DNA of 64,000 nucleotides from Allobranchiibius sp. CTAmp26 (lineage in GTDB: Bacteria; Actinomycetota; Actinomycetes; Actinomycetales; Dermatophilaceae), in NCBI RefSeq assembly GCF_017565405.1, contig NZ_JAGEKR010000021.1:1-64000 (forward strand). Direction: 5' to 3'. Of the stretch, positions 17,843 through 26,476 are shown piece by piece (position 1 is the first letter of the stretch; the number at the start of each line of letters is the position of its first letter). A program made the translations under genes and the position numbers. The notes under the pieces are model-generated. The model was not told where the DNA came from. It made no database searches and saw only the letters and a program-made list of their open reading frames with translations.

Positions 17843-18430
17843 AGGGCTCCTTTCCGCCTCCCCGAAGGCCAGGTGGTGCCGCCGGAGGTCACTGCCGAAG
17901 CCCATGATGCTGCAGCCTGCGAAGACCTTCTGGGCGTTCCCTTTGTCCGGCGCGCCGAGCCACAGCGCGCTGAACCGAACGGACGTGTGCTGGAGTCTGC
18001 ACGCCTGGTCTGACGCCGACGGGTCACCGCAGCTGCGGCTGGCGGGCTGTGGCTGGCGGCCGAATGGCAGGGCCGGGCAGTGGACTTCGGGCATTGGCCC
18101 TGTGGATGGCGGTCGCTGACCACGTCATCCTCAGTCCGCTGCTCCAGCCTTGGTCGACGCCCCAGGTAGTTGGATCAATTGCTCTGTCGGTGAACAGATT
18201 TCGACCACACAGAGGCGGTAAAACCCCACCCCTGTCGACTGCATCTATCCGTTCTTCGCTGTGCGCGACTGGCTGAAAAGGGCGTCGTAGAGGACGAGGC
18301 ATAGTGCAATGTGGACAAATATCCACGCGTTCGACCCAACGGCACTAGCTTGAACGGATCGATTTCGACCCCCCATGTCCGTGGGAGTCGCGACAGGGCC
18401 TTCTGGCGGATAGGACAGCGGGAGATCGAG
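17843..18430. other. Intergenic region upstream of the Tad locus
   Basis: About 590 bases between the divergent excisionase gene and the first Tad-locus gene; it should hold both promoters. Overlapping frames on both strands look non-coding. No repeat noted. Confidence 0.35.
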
Positions 18431-19015
18431 ATGACGAGGTCGAGGGGTGTGACTGGCCCCGCGCTGGCGGTGGCTACAGGATGCGTCGTGCTGATCGCTG
18501 CCTGCGGAGGTAACGGCTCCGTCAAGCCCTCCTCGGTTTCGAGCATCACTCCGACGTCGCCTGTGCCGGATACAGCTGTCACAAGCCACGTCACGAGTGA
18601 TGTCCAGCCTCAGAAGACTGCCGCAGTTGCGGCCGTCGTTGCGCTGTGGAGACAGATCGATCGGCTCGAAAACAACCCGAAAGACGACTTGACCACACTC
18701 GACTCCGTCGCGCGGTCTCAGGTCTTAACGCAGTGGCAATACAACATCAGCACGGCACGCCAGAAGGGCGAGACAAGTAAAGGCAACACCGTGGTGAAGC
18801 TCAGCAACGCGCGGCGAAATCCCTTGGCTCCTGAGTCGTCTTACACAGTGACTGCCTGCCTCGATGTCAGCAGGGTTCGAGTGTTCGACAGCTCCGGCAG
18901 GTCGATTGTGAGTAGGAGTCGTCCGCCGAAGGTCGCCTATCGATACGACGTGATCCGGGACAGCAAGTCGATGAAGTGGTACGTCACAGTTGCTAAGGCG
19001 GCTGGGACGTGCTGA
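18431..19015 (+). CDS. Lipoprotein at the head of the Tad locus
   Basis: 194 residues from an ATG with GGGAG seven bases upstream. A longer in-frame start at 18311 lacks a good site and would bury the signal peptide. The N-terminus MTRSRGVTGPALAVATGCVVLIAACGG is a lipoprotein signal with lipobox LIAAC. A Ser/Thr-rich linker follows, then a domain of about 130 residues (LWRQIDRLENNP...YTVTACLDVSRVRVFD...KWYVTVAKAAGTC). Lipoproteins of this kind are often first in actinobacterial Tad/conjugation loci. Likely anchored outside the membrane. Its stop overlaps the next GTG start by 7 bases. Confidence 0.75.
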   Translation: MTRSRGVTGPALAVATGCVVLIAACGGNGSVKPSSVSSITPTSPVPDTAVTSHVTSDVQPQKTAAVAAVVALWRQIDRLENNPKDDLTTLDSVARSQVLTQWQYNISTARQKGETSKGNTVVKLSNARRNPLAPESSYTVTACLDVSRVRVFDSSGRSIVSRSRPPKVAYRYDVIRDSKSMKWYVTVAKAAGTC

Positions 19016-19932
19016 CGCGGTACGCCGTGCTGAGTGGTGTCGGAGCAATGATGGCGGTGGCTGCGTGCGCCGTGGTCACACCTCAAGCCTGGGCCGGCGG
19101 CGGAGTCTCATGTCCACCGGGTGAGATCCCAGATCCGCGCACGGGTACGTGCATCATCAGAGTGGTGCTGCCGCCGGTGCAGCCTATTTCTGGGCCGCCG
19201 GCTAGGCCTGGCCCAAAGCCGCAGCCTCCGGGAAAACCGCCGAAGTGTACGAACCCCACTGGTCAGGCGATTCCTTGCGATGCGGGCGGCGGTTATTGGT
19301 CGCCCGACCGGCAGTGCTACGTGAAGGTGGCGCACCCTCAACCGCCCAGATCTGATCCCGTGTGGTTGGGCAACACCATGGGGACGATCTATCAGTGCGA
19401 CTCGCCGACGGACCGGTACTTCTTTTGGTCCGCCACGCAGCCCACGGGACCGACTGCACCTCCAGACCCGGTACAGCTCGCCCAAGTAGCTGTCACTGCA
19501 ATGCGGCTAAAGGCGGTCACGATCGGAATTGTTCCGTTGAACAGGCCAGGTTCGGTCGGTTTGGTCGGCATGCCTCAATGGATGTGGGTGCAGAACCCGT
19601 CTGCGAGCACATGGGGGCCGATCACGAAGAGCGCCTCGGCCGGCGGTTACACGGTCACGGCGACGGGAAGAGTCGGCCGCATCCTGTGGGACATGGGCGA
19701 CGGTCAGACCGTCACCTGCGGTGAGGGAACGCCGTATTCGATGGCCGATGGCGTGGCCAGGAGTCCGAGCTGCGGCCATGACGGATACACCCGTCAGGGC
19801 ACTTACACGGTGACGGCGACCAGCTCTTGGACCGTCTCATGGGCGGGGATCGGTCAGACCGGCTCTATCCCGGTCACTCTGCGGCAAACGACCACAGTCC
19901 AAATCGGCGAGGCACAAGTGCTTACCCAGTGA
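19009..19932 (+). CDS. Secreted protein with PKD-like C-terminal domain
   Basis: 307 residues from GTG. The signal peptide MLTRYAVLSGVGAMMAVAACAVVTPQAWA has a plausible AWA cleavage site. A Cys- and Pro-rich region follows (CPPGEIPDPRTGTC, PPVQPISGPPARPGPKPQPPGKPPKCTN). The C-terminal third has a PKD-like beta-sandwich pattern: ILWDMGDGQTVTC...GYTRQGTYTVTATSSWTVSWAG. Secreted proteins with this WDMGDG...TYTVT motif accompany actinobacterial Tad loci and may be surface or pilus-associated factors. Function not established. Confidence 0.75.
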   Translation: MLTRYAVLSGVGAMMAVAACAVVTPQAWAGGGVSCPPGEIPDPRTGTCIIRVVLPPVQPISGPPARPGPKPQPPGKPPKCTNPTGQAIPCDAGGGYWSPDRQCYVKVAHPQPPRSDPVWLGNTMGTIYQCDSPTDRYFFWSATQPTGPTAPPDPVQLAQVAVTAMRLKAVTIGIVPLNRPGSVGLVGMPQWMWVQNPSASTWGPITKSASAGGYTVTATGRVGRILWDMGDGQTVTCGEGTPYSMADGVARSPSCGHDGYTRQGTYTVTATSSWTVSWAGIGQTGSIPVTLRQTTTVQIGEAQVLTQ

Positions 19933-19972
19933 GCGCGGACACGACACAGACCGATAGGGGAGGCAGAACGTC

Positions 19973-20689
19973 ATGGCAATCGCAGACACACACCAGCGGC
20001 GCAGCGGACGTCGTCGTGACGGCGGCCGAAACCGCGTAGGCGAGGGGTCCCAGGGTGACGGCGAACGGAAGGAACCGGTCGCGCCGCCCCCCAAGATGCG
20101 CCGCAGGCCCCTGCTGGTTGCGGCGTCGGTGGGCGCTGTTTGCTTGGGCGCGTTGATTGCCGTGTGGGCGTTCACGTCGATTGATTCAGCGCAGCGCGTC
20201 CTCGCGGTGAGGTCCACGGTGCACCGCGGCGACATCATCACGCGGAACGACCTAGTAATTGTGCAAGTGGGGGTCGACCCGGCGTTGAAGCCGTTGCCGG
20301 CCTCGCAGCTCGGCACTGTCGTCGGCAAGCGGGCTGCGTTGGATCTGGCCGCGGGCGGACTTGTCACCGGTGATGACGTGACGTCCTCCGCGATACCTGG
20401 CCGGGGGATGAGTGAGGTCGGGGTCGCCCTTGCGCCGGGATCTCTACCGGCGAGCGGGCTCGTGAACGGGGATGCTGTGCGCATCGTGTCGACCCCGGGT
20501 CAGCAGGGCCAGTTGAAGAGCGGGGACACCCAACCTCAGATATCGGCGACCGTCGTCGATGTCGTGTCGAGTGGCTCGAGCGGTCAGCAAATCGTCGACG
20601 TGCTGGTGCCCGACGGTCAGGCGCCAGACGTCGCGGCGATGGCCGGCACGGGCAGGGTCGCGATTGTTGTGGACTCTCGAGAGCACTAG
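19973..20689 (+). CDS. cpaB: SAF-domain protein, CpaB/RcpC-like Tad pilus assembly protein
   Basis: 238 residues, GGGGAGG 8 bases before ATG. A basic cytoplasmic N-terminus (about 42 residues) precedes one membrane segment (PLLVAASVGAVCLGALIAVWAF). The SAF domain follows (VLAVRSTVHRGDIITRNDLVIV...VGKRAALDLAAGGLVTGDDV) and then a beta-rich RcpC-type part (GDAVRIVSTPG). In Tad systems CpaB is an envelope assembly factor. It is shorter than Gram-negative CpaB, as expected without an outer-membrane secretin. Next gene starts 4 bases later. Confidence 0.8.
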   Translation: MAIADTHQRRSGRRRDGGRNRVGEGSQGDGERKEPVAPPPKMRRRPLLVAASVGAVCLGALIAVWAFTSIDSAQRVLAVRSTVHRGDIITRNDLVIVQVGVDPALKPLPASQLGTVVGKRAALDLAAGGLVTGDDVTSSAIPGRGMSEVGVALAPGSLPASGLVNGDAVRIVSTPGQQGQLKSGDTQPQISATVVDVVSSGSSGQQIVDVLVPDGQAPDVAAMAGTGRVAIVVDSREH

Positions 20690-20692
20690 GAC

Positions 20693-21487
20693 ATGGCCGT
20701 CATCGTTCTCACGTCCGCGTCGGGGTCGCCCGGGGTGACATCGACCGCGCTCGGTCTGACACTCAGCTGGCCTCGGCCGGCGGTGCTCGTGGAGGCCGAC
20801 CCGACCGGCGGCTCCGGCACCCTCGCCGGTTTCTTTCATGGGAACGTCGCGCACACCGGTGGCCTGATGGACCTCGCGCTAGCCCATCGCGAAGACGCGC
20901 TGTCCGAATCGCTGCCAACGGCGATGATGCCCATACCGGAGTCGACCGCTCTGCTGTTGCCCGGCGTGCGCAGCCACCAACAGGCGCGGAGCCTGGCGAT
21001 CCTGTGGTCCCCTCTGGCGGAGGCTCTGGTCGCACTGGAGCGCAACGGCCAAGATGTCATCGTCGACGCCGGCCGCTTGGGCCTGGAGGGGGCTCCTGGG
21101 CCTTTGCTGAATAAGGCAGATTTGGTCCTGCTGACGTCGCGGAGCACGTTGCCCGCGTTGTCGGGTGCTCGCTCCTGGGCCCAGACCCTGCGGGAGGACT
21201 TCGACCGCGTCGGTTCGCTGCCGCGGCTGGGGATTGTGTTGGTGGGTGCGGGGCAGCCGTACAGCGCGCGCGATGTCCGCAATGTTCTCGGGCTGCCTGT
21301 GATGGCGACGTTGCCGTGGGATCCGGACGCGGCCGCCGTGTTCTCCGTCGGCGCCCGACGCCCCCGAAAGTTCGACCGCGGGGCCCTGGTGCGCGCTCTG
21401 CGCTCGGCGGCTGCGGCCCTTCAGGCGGTCGTCGACCGGAACCGGGCCGACCTCGCGACGGCCACGTCCGTAGGGAGACCTGCATGA
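20693..21487 (+). CDS. CpaE/MinD-like P-loop protein of the Tad locus with an altered Walker A
   Basis: 264 residues. A MinD/ParA fold is visible: start strand VIVLTSASGSPGVTSTALGLTLSW, then LVEADPTGGSGT, NGQDVIVDAGRLG, VLLTSRSTLPALSGA and PRLGIVLVGAG. The P-loop reads SGSPGVTST where a deviant Walker A would have KGGxGKT, so both lysines are missing. The CpaE-like partner of Tad systems positions the pilus machine. Here nucleotide hydrolysis may be lost. It overlaps cpaF by ATGA. Confidence 0.75.
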   Translation: MAVIVLTSASGSPGVTSTALGLTLSWPRPAVLVEADPTGGSGTLAGFFHGNVAHTGGLMDLALAHREDALSESLPTAMMPIPESTALLLPGVRSHQQARSLAILWSPLAEALVALERNGQDVIVDAGRLGLEGAPGPLLNKADLVLLTSRSTLPALSGARSWAQTLREDFDRVGSLPRLGIVLVGAGQPYSARDVRNVLGLPVMATLPWDPDAAAVFSVGARRPRKFDRGALVRALRSAAAALQAVVDRNRADLATATSVGRPA

Positions 21488-23100
21488 CCCAGCGACACCC
21501 ATTGTCCGCTCAGCCGGCCGACGGGCCACGGGACCCGACATCCCTGCCACTCTTCGCATCCGACAGCGCCGCAGCCGTGCCGCGTCGGGGAGGTCGGGTG
21601 CGGTCGGCGTACTCACTCGTCGACGACGCCGACCCGGAGTCTGACCCAGCCCATGCTGTGCACCCTGCGGTGGGGGAGGCGCAAGTGCCCGCGGCCATCG
21701 ATCGAGTCGAAGCCGTATACCACTCGCACCGCATGAGCCCCATCGACCCTCGCGATGGCATCGACTGGGGCCTGGTCGCCGCGTTCCGCAGCCAGGCGTC
21801 CGACCAGCTGAGCGCTGCGGTCGGGCAGGACCGGTCGCTGGATCCGCCAGCACAGCAAGAGTTGGGACGGTCGATCATTCTCGAGCTGTTGTCGAGCGCG
21901 GCCGCAGACGCCGTGTCGGCCGGTCGGGAATCATGGCCCGTCAGCCAGCAGGCGGGCATGGCGGATGCGGTGTTCAACGCGTTGTTCGGGCTAGGCCGCT
22001 TCCAACCCCTGGTGGACGACGAAACGATCGAGAACATCGAGGTATACGGCAACGACAACGTGCTGTTGGAGCACAGTGACGGCACTCTCCGTGACGGCCC
22101 GAACGTGGCCGAAGACGACCAGGAGCTGCTGGAGTTCATCAGCTTCCTCGGGAGCAAGTCCGGCAATGGGCGGCCGTTCTCCGAGGCGCAGCCGCGATTG
22201 CATCTGCGGCTGGACGGAGGTGCCCGCCTCGCCGCGACCGCGTGGGTCACCCCGCGTCCCTCCATCGTGATCCGCCGACATCGGCTGCGCGACACCGACC
22301 TGGGGCAGCTCGCCGAGACCGGCATGCTCAGTCAGCTGCAGGCAACGTTTCTGGAGGCGGCCGTTCGCGCCCGGCTGAACATCGTGGTCTCCGGGGCCCA
22401 GGGTGCCGGTAAGACCACCTTGGTCCGTGGGTTGTGTGCAGCGATCGACCCGTGGGAGAAGATCGGCACCTTCGAGACCGAGTACGAGCTCTTCCTGGAC
22501 GAACTGACGCACAAACACAAACGGGTGATCGCCTGGGAATCTCGACCAGGATCGGGCGAGGTCGGAATGAACGGTCGCCAGGCGGGCGAGATCACCCTGG
22601 ACGACCTGCTGATCGACAGCTTCCGGTTCATCCTCGGCCGCACCATTGTCGGCGAGGTCCGGGGCCGGGAGATCTTGTCGATGATCAAGGCGATGCAGTC
22701 GACCTCGGGATCGATCAGCACCACACACGCCGCCAATGCCCGGGCCGCGATCCGCAAACTCATCACCTGCGCGATGGAGGCCGGGAACCACATCTCCGAG
22801 GGGTATGCGACCAGCGCGGTCGCCGGGCACATCGACCTGATCGTCCAGCTGCATCTGCAGACCGCGCCGATGACCGAGGCCGGCGGCCGCCGCCGGCGAT
22901 GGATCTCGGAGATCATCTCGGTCGAGCCGGGCGAGCTGGCCACTGGTTATGCCACCCAACAGGTCTTTCGGCCGCGGGCTGACGGCCCGGCCATCGCCAG
23001 CGTGATGCCCGAACACATTCGAAACGCACTCGCCCCAGTGGGATTCGATGTCCGCGCCTTCGAGGCCGAGTGCCGGCTACACGCAGGTCTTGCGTCATGA
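21484..23100 (+). CDS. cpaF: CpaF/TadA secretion ATPase of the Tad pilus
   Basis: 538 residues from the ATG in the ATGA overlap. The N-terminal about 170 residues are variable and Pro/Asp-rich. The ATPase core begins near LGRFQPLVDDETIENIEVYG. Walker A GAQGAGKT is at about 304-311, the GEVRG Walker B/Asp-box at about 390-394, and ATTHAANA-like SISTTHAANARAAIRKL follows. This hexameric motor powers pilus assembly at the inner face of the membrane together with TadB and TadC. All catalytic motifs are present. The stop overlaps tadB by ATGA. Confidence 0.92.
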   Translation: MTQRHPLSAQPADGPRDPTSLPLFASDSAAAVPRRGGRVRSAYSLVDDADPESDPAHAVHPAVGEAQVPAAIDRVEAVYHSHRMSPIDPRDGIDWGLVAAFRSQASDQLSAAVGQDRSLDPPAQQELGRSIILELLSSAAADAVSAGRESWPVSQQAGMADAVFNALFGLGRFQPLVDDETIENIEVYGNDNVLLEHSDGTLRDGPNVAEDDQELLEFISFLGSKSGNGRPFSEAQPRLHLRLDGGARLAATAWVTPRPSIVIRRHRLRDTDLGQLAETGMLSQLQATFLEAAVRARLNIVVSGAQGAGKTTLVRGLCAAIDPWEKIGTFETEYELFLDELTHKHKRVIAWESRPGSGEVGMNGRQAGEITLDDLLIDSFRFILGRTIVGEVRGREILSMIKAMQSTSGSISTTHAANARAAIRKLITCAMEAGNHISEGYATSAVAGHIDLIVQLHLQTAPMTEAGGRRRRWISEIISVEPGELATGYATQQVFRPRADGPAIASVMPEHIRNALAPVGFDVRAFEAECRLHAGLAS

Positions 23101-23966
23101 CGGCGCTGATCCCGGGTCTGGCCGGTGCCCTGGTCGTCGCCGGCATGCTCGGCGCGTTCCTGGGGCTCCGCCCCGCACCAGAGAAGCCACCCGCACCAGC
23201 TCGGACGCGCGTCCCCCTACCAACGCGACTGGGTCGAATGTCCCCGCGAACCCGAGCGCTGCTGCTCGTCGGGGCTGGTGCGGGTCTCACCGTCGCGTTG
23301 TTGACCGGGTGGTTCGTTGCGATCGTCGCCGTGCCGGCGTTCATCGTCGGCCTGCCCGTCTTGCTCGCGGCACCACCCAGCACCGTCGAGATCGGCCGGC
23401 TGGAGGCGTTAGAGGAATGGACCCGATCCCTGTCGGGCGTGTTGACCGTAGGCGTCGGTCTCGAGCAGGCGTTGATGGCAACACTGCGATCGACCCCGGA
23501 GGCCGTCCGGCCGGAGGTTGGTCGACTGGTGGCTCGCCTGGGCGCGCGGTGGAGCACAGAGGACGCGCTGCGCGCCTTCGCGAACGACCTTGACGACACC
23601 ACCGGCGACTTGGTGGCGGCCAACCTCGTCCTGGGCGCGCGGCGTCGAGGCCGCGGCCTGGCCAGCGTGCTGGAATCGCTGGCGGAATCGGTGGCCGCTG
23701 ATGTGCGTGCCCGTCGGCAGATCGAAGCCGACCGCGCCAAGCCACGAGCGACCGCTCGCTGGGTCACCCTGATCACCCTCGGGGTCTTGGTGTTCCTCGC
23801 CATGACCGGCCGGTACGTCGCCCCGTACGGGTCGCCGGTCGGTCAGGTCATCCTCCTGCTGCTGCTGGGCGCGTACGTCGCGACCTTGATGTGGATGCGG
23901 ACCATGACCCGCGGCAGACCGTTGCCCAGGTTCATCGGCCTTCCGCCGGAGGGGAGGGGCCCATGA
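23097..23966 (+). CDS. tadB: TadB-like type II secretion F-domain membrane protein
   Basis: 289 residues from the ATG overlapping the cpaF stop. Hydrophobic segments near the N-terminus (LIPGLAGALVVAGMLGAFLGL, ALLLVGAGAGLTVALLTGWFVAIVAVPAFIVGLPVLLA) are followed by a T2SSF core with EALEEWTRSLSGVLTVGVGLEQAL and RRRGRGLASVLESLAESV, and two C-terminal membrane helices. This is the platform protein on which the CpaF motor works. It forms a pair with the next gene (TadC), again by ATGA overlap. Confidence 0.88.
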   Translation: MTALIPGLAGALVVAGMLGAFLGLRPAPEKPPAPARTRVPLPTRLGRMSPRTRALLLVGAGAGLTVALLTGWFVAIVAVPAFIVGLPVLLAAPPSTVEIGRLEALEEWTRSLSGVLTVGVGLEQALMATLRSTPEAVRPEVGRLVARLGARWSTEDALRAFANDLDDTTGDLVAANLVLGARRRGRGLASVLESLAESVAADVRARRQIEADRAKPRATARWVTLITLGVLVFLAMTGRYVAPYGSPVGQVILLLLLGAYVATLMWMRTMTRGRPLPRFIGLPPEGRGP

Positions 23967-24874
23967 CGACCGGGTTACAGCTGGCCATCGCGGGCGGGGG
24001 GCTGGTCGGTCTCGGGGTGGCGGGGCTGATCTGGCGCCTCGTGCCCGCCCACCCCGACCTGGGCGATGCGCTCGACCGGCTCTCCCCGACCCCTGTCCGG
24101 CGTGGCCCTGCCGATGCCGTCGCCGCTCCCGCGGACACGCGTGAATGGTTGGGGCAGTGGGCGATGAAGACCCTGCCGGCCGGCGCCTGGGCGCGCGTGC
24201 CGCACCAGGAGCTCGCACTTCTGCGGACACCCGTGACGCGCTTCTATGGCGAGAAGGTTCTCTTCGCCGTGGTCGGTCTGATCGTTCCGCCGTTCCTGAT
24301 CACGTTCTTTCGCGTGATCGGGCTGCAGCTGCCGTGGGTGATCCCGGTGGTTGCGACCCTCGGTTTGGCGGTCCTGATGTTCTTCCTTCCCGACTACAAC
24401 GCCCGCGACGACGCGAAGAGAGCTCGCGACGAATTCAACCGCGCACTGGGTGCCTACATCGATCTGGTGGCGCTGGAACGCAATTCAGGATCCGGGGCGC
24501 GCCAGGCCATGGAGGTCGCGGCGCAGGTGGGGGACAGCTGGGTGTTCCGCAGGTTGAGCGAAGAACTGACCCGGTCCCGGTGGTCCGGCGAGGCGCCGTG
24601 GGAGGCGATTCGGACTCTCGGCCATGACCTCGGTGTGGCCGAGCTGGAAGACCTTGCCGACATCCTGCGGTTGTCGGGGGAGGAAGGCACCCAGATCTAT
24701 GCGCAGCTCCGCGCCCGGTCGGCCTCGATGCGCAGCGCGATGCTCACCTCCGAACTGTCGAAGGCGAACGAGATCGGCGAACGGATGAGCATCCCGATGA
24801 GCCTGCTCGGGGTCATCTTCATGGGCCTGCTCATCGCGCCCGCTCTCCTGCGCGTGATGGGAGGTGGCAGCTGA
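23963..24874 (+). CDS. tadC: TadC-like type II secretion F-domain membrane protein
   Basis: 303 residues; ATG overlaps the tadB stop. An N-terminal membrane helix, a central hydrophobic pair (VLFAVVGLIVPPFLITFF, WVIPVVATLGLAVLMFFLPDY), a T2SSF domain (FNRALGAYIDLVALERNSGSGARQAMEVAA, LADILRLSGEEGTQIYAQLRA) and a last helix (MSLLGVIFMGLLIAPALL) match TadC. It acts with TadB as the inner-membrane platform. A 90-base gap separates it from the pilin gene. Confidence 0.88.
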   Translation: MTTGLQLAIAGGGLVGLGVAGLIWRLVPAHPDLGDALDRLSPTPVRRGPADAVAAPADTREWLGQWAMKTLPAGAWARVPHQELALLRTPVTRFYGEKVLFAVVGLIVPPFLITFFRVIGLQLPWVIPVVATLGLAVLMFFLPDYNARDDAKRARDEFNRALGAYIDLVALERNSGSGARQAMEVAAQVGDSWVFRRLSEELTRSRWSGEAPWEAIRTLGHDLGVAELEDLADILRLSGEEGTQIYAQLRARSASMRSAMLTSELSKANEIGERMSIPMSLLGVIFMGLLIAPALLRVMGGGS

Positions 24875-24963
24875 TCGTCCGCTCACGGTGCAGCACCAAC
24901 CGTTGGCCAGACCGTCATCAACCCGGCTTCCGCCGCGGAGCCGATCCCTAGGGAGGAACCCAC

Positions 24964-25173
24964 ATGAACTTTTTGATCGCCGCACTGCACACCCTCGGTG
25001 TCCGCGTCCAGGACCACCTCGACGATGCGCGGACCACGCTGCGAGACAACCGCGAGCAAGGCTCGGTCACCATCGAACAGGTGCTCTGGGCGGTCGCGGT
25101 GATCGCCTTCGTCGGCATCGTGGTCACCGCCATCACCACGTATGTGACCAACAAGTCGAAGAACATCAAGTAG
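24964..25173 (+). CDS. Flp/Tad-type pilin-like small protein
   Basis: 69 residues with AGGGAGGA before ATG. A charged N-terminal leader of about 32 residues (ending RDNREQG) is followed by SVTIEQ and a hydrophobic stretch VLWAVAVIAFVGIVVTAITTYV. The 'G / xxxxE' arrangement fits a class III (type IVb) prepilin cleavage site with Glu at +5 of the mature chain. Mature length would be about 36 residues, typical of Flp-like pilins. No prepilin peptidase gene is visible in the window. Confidence 0.78.
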   Translation: MNFLIAALHTLGVRVQDHLDDARTTLRDNREQGSVTIEQVLWAVAVIAFVGIVVTAITTYVTNKSKNIK

Positions 25174-25194
25174 GCCGGGCCTACGGAAGACGGC

Positions 25195-25605
25195 ATGACC
25201 AGGGTGCTCACCCGGCTCAGGCGACGAGCCGGAGCACAGCGTGAGCGCGGGTCCAGTTCCATCCAGATGGTGATGCTCCTGCCGGCGCTGTTCGCCATCA
25301 TGTTCCTGGGCCTGCAGGGTTCGCTGTGGTACCACGCACGCTCGGTGGCCATCGCCGCGGCGCAAGAGGGCGCCCGGACCGCTGGCGCACACAACAGTTC
25401 CGCGGACGCCGGGATCAACGACGCCACGTCCTTCATCGCGGACGCCGGTGGAGCTGACGTCCTCGCCGGCGCCACCGTCACCGGGAACCGATCAGCGGTG
25501 ACCGCCACCGTCACCGTCCGCGGATCCTCGATGAGCGTCATCCCGGGTTGGACCATCACGGTCCGCCAGAGCGCGTCGGTCCCGGTGGAGAGGCTCACCG
25601 GATGA
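25195..25605 (+). CDS. tadE: TadE-like pseudopilin
   Basis: 136 residues. A basic leader (RLRRRAGAQRERG) is followed by SSSIQMVMLLPALFAIMFLGLQGSLWYHARSVAIAAAQEGARTAG, the TadE pattern of one membrane helix then a helical spine. Residue +5 after the Gly is Gln rather than the usual Glu. Minor Tad pilins such as TadE prime or regulate pilus assembly. Stop overlaps the next start (ATGA). Confidence 0.8.
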   Translation: MTRVLTRLRRRAGAQRERGSSSIQMVMLLPALFAIMFLGLQGSLWYHARSVAIAAAQEGARTAGAHNSSADAGINDATSFIADAGGADVLAGATVTGNRSAVTATVTVRGSSMSVIPGWTITVRQSASVPVERLTG

Positions 25606-26039
25606 GGCGCGCGACCGCCCACCACCGCCTCGATGAGGGCTCGGCCGCCATCGAGGCGGCCATCGGGGTACCCGCGTTCATGCTCTTCGTCCTGTTGGTC
25701 ATCTTCGGCGGGCGTGTAGCCCTGGCCCACGAAGCGGTGCAATCCGCGGCAGCAGACGCTGCCCGCAGTGCGTCGCTTGCTCGCACTCCAGGTCAGGCGC
25801 AACACGACGGCACCAGCCGAGCCGCGATGAGCCTGTCCGCGCAAAGCGTGCACTGCGTGTCCCAAGAGGTGAGCGTGGACACCTCCGGCTTCGCCGCCCC
25901 GGTCGGGACACCCGCGACGGTCACAGCGAAGGTCCGCTGCACCGTGGACCTCTCAGACGTCTCGGTGCCCGGGGTCCCCGGGTCGATGACGATCACAGAA
26001 ACCACGACCAGCCCGCTCGACACCTATCGACAACGATGA
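25602..26039 (+). CDS. TadE/TadF-like pseudopilin
   Basis: 145 residues from the overlapping ATG. The leader HHRLDEG precedes SAAIEAAIGVPAFMLFVLLVIFGGRVALAHEAVQSAAADAARSASLAR, a classic TadE-type N-terminus with Glu at +5. The C-terminal half contains two cysteines (HCVSQEV, KVRCTVD), a common TadE feature likely to form a disulfide outside the cell. Overlaps the next gene by ATGA. Confidence 0.82.
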   Translation: MRRATAHHRLDEGSAAIEAAIGVPAFMLFVLLVIFGGRVALAHEAVQSAAADAARSASLARTPGQAQHDGTSRAAMSLSAQSVHCVSQEVSVDTSGFAAPVGTPATVTAKVRCTVDLSDVSVPGVPGSMTITETTTSPLDTYRQR

Positions 26040-26476
26040 GGCGCCTCTGGGGCCGACGCGACGGCGGCCGTGAACGCGGGTCGGTGAGCATCTTCATGGC
26101 CTCCGCAGCCTTCGTGATGATCGTGATCGTGGGCCTCGCAGTCGACCTCGGCGGGCAGGTCGCCGCTCAGCAGCGGACCCGGGACGTGGCAGCGCAGGCT
26201 GCTCGGGCGGGCGCGGAGCAGGTGCTGGGCGGGCCCGCCGTCGAGGGTCAGGACGTCCAGATCGACTCTCGCGCTGCGGCCGAGGCGGCTCGCAGCTATC
26301 TGGCCGCCGCGGGTGTGACCGGAACGGTGACCACCTCCGCGAACGACACCCTGCAGGTCACGACCTCCGCGGACTATTCGACAAAGTTCCTGTCGCTCAT
26401 CGGTATCGCAAGCCTGCACGTCACCGGTCACAGCACCGCGCGCCTCATCCGCGCGCAGAACGGAGCACCCCGATGA
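26036..26476 (+). CDS. TadG-like pilus-assembly protein (short)
   Basis: 146 residues. RERGSVSIFMASAAFVMIVIVGLAVDLGGQVAAQQRTRDVAAQAARAGAEQV matches the TadG/Tad-domain N-terminus (helix followed by 'VDLG...R...AADAAA'). The protein is shorter than Gram-negative TadG and lacks a von Willebrand domain. Probably a minor pilin or anchor. The stop overlaps the next ATG (ATGA). Confidence 0.82.
   Translation: MRRLWGRRDGGRERGSVSIFMASAAFVMIVIVGLAVDLGGQVAAQQRTRDVAAQAARAGAEQVLGGPAVEGQDVQIDSRAAAEAARSYLAAAGVTGTVTTSANDTLQVTTSADYSTKFLSLIGIASLHVTGHSTARLIRAQNGAPR

Noticed and set aside
21991-23016. 341-residue minus-strand frame
   Set aside because: Antisense shadow of cpaF, whose motifs are complete.
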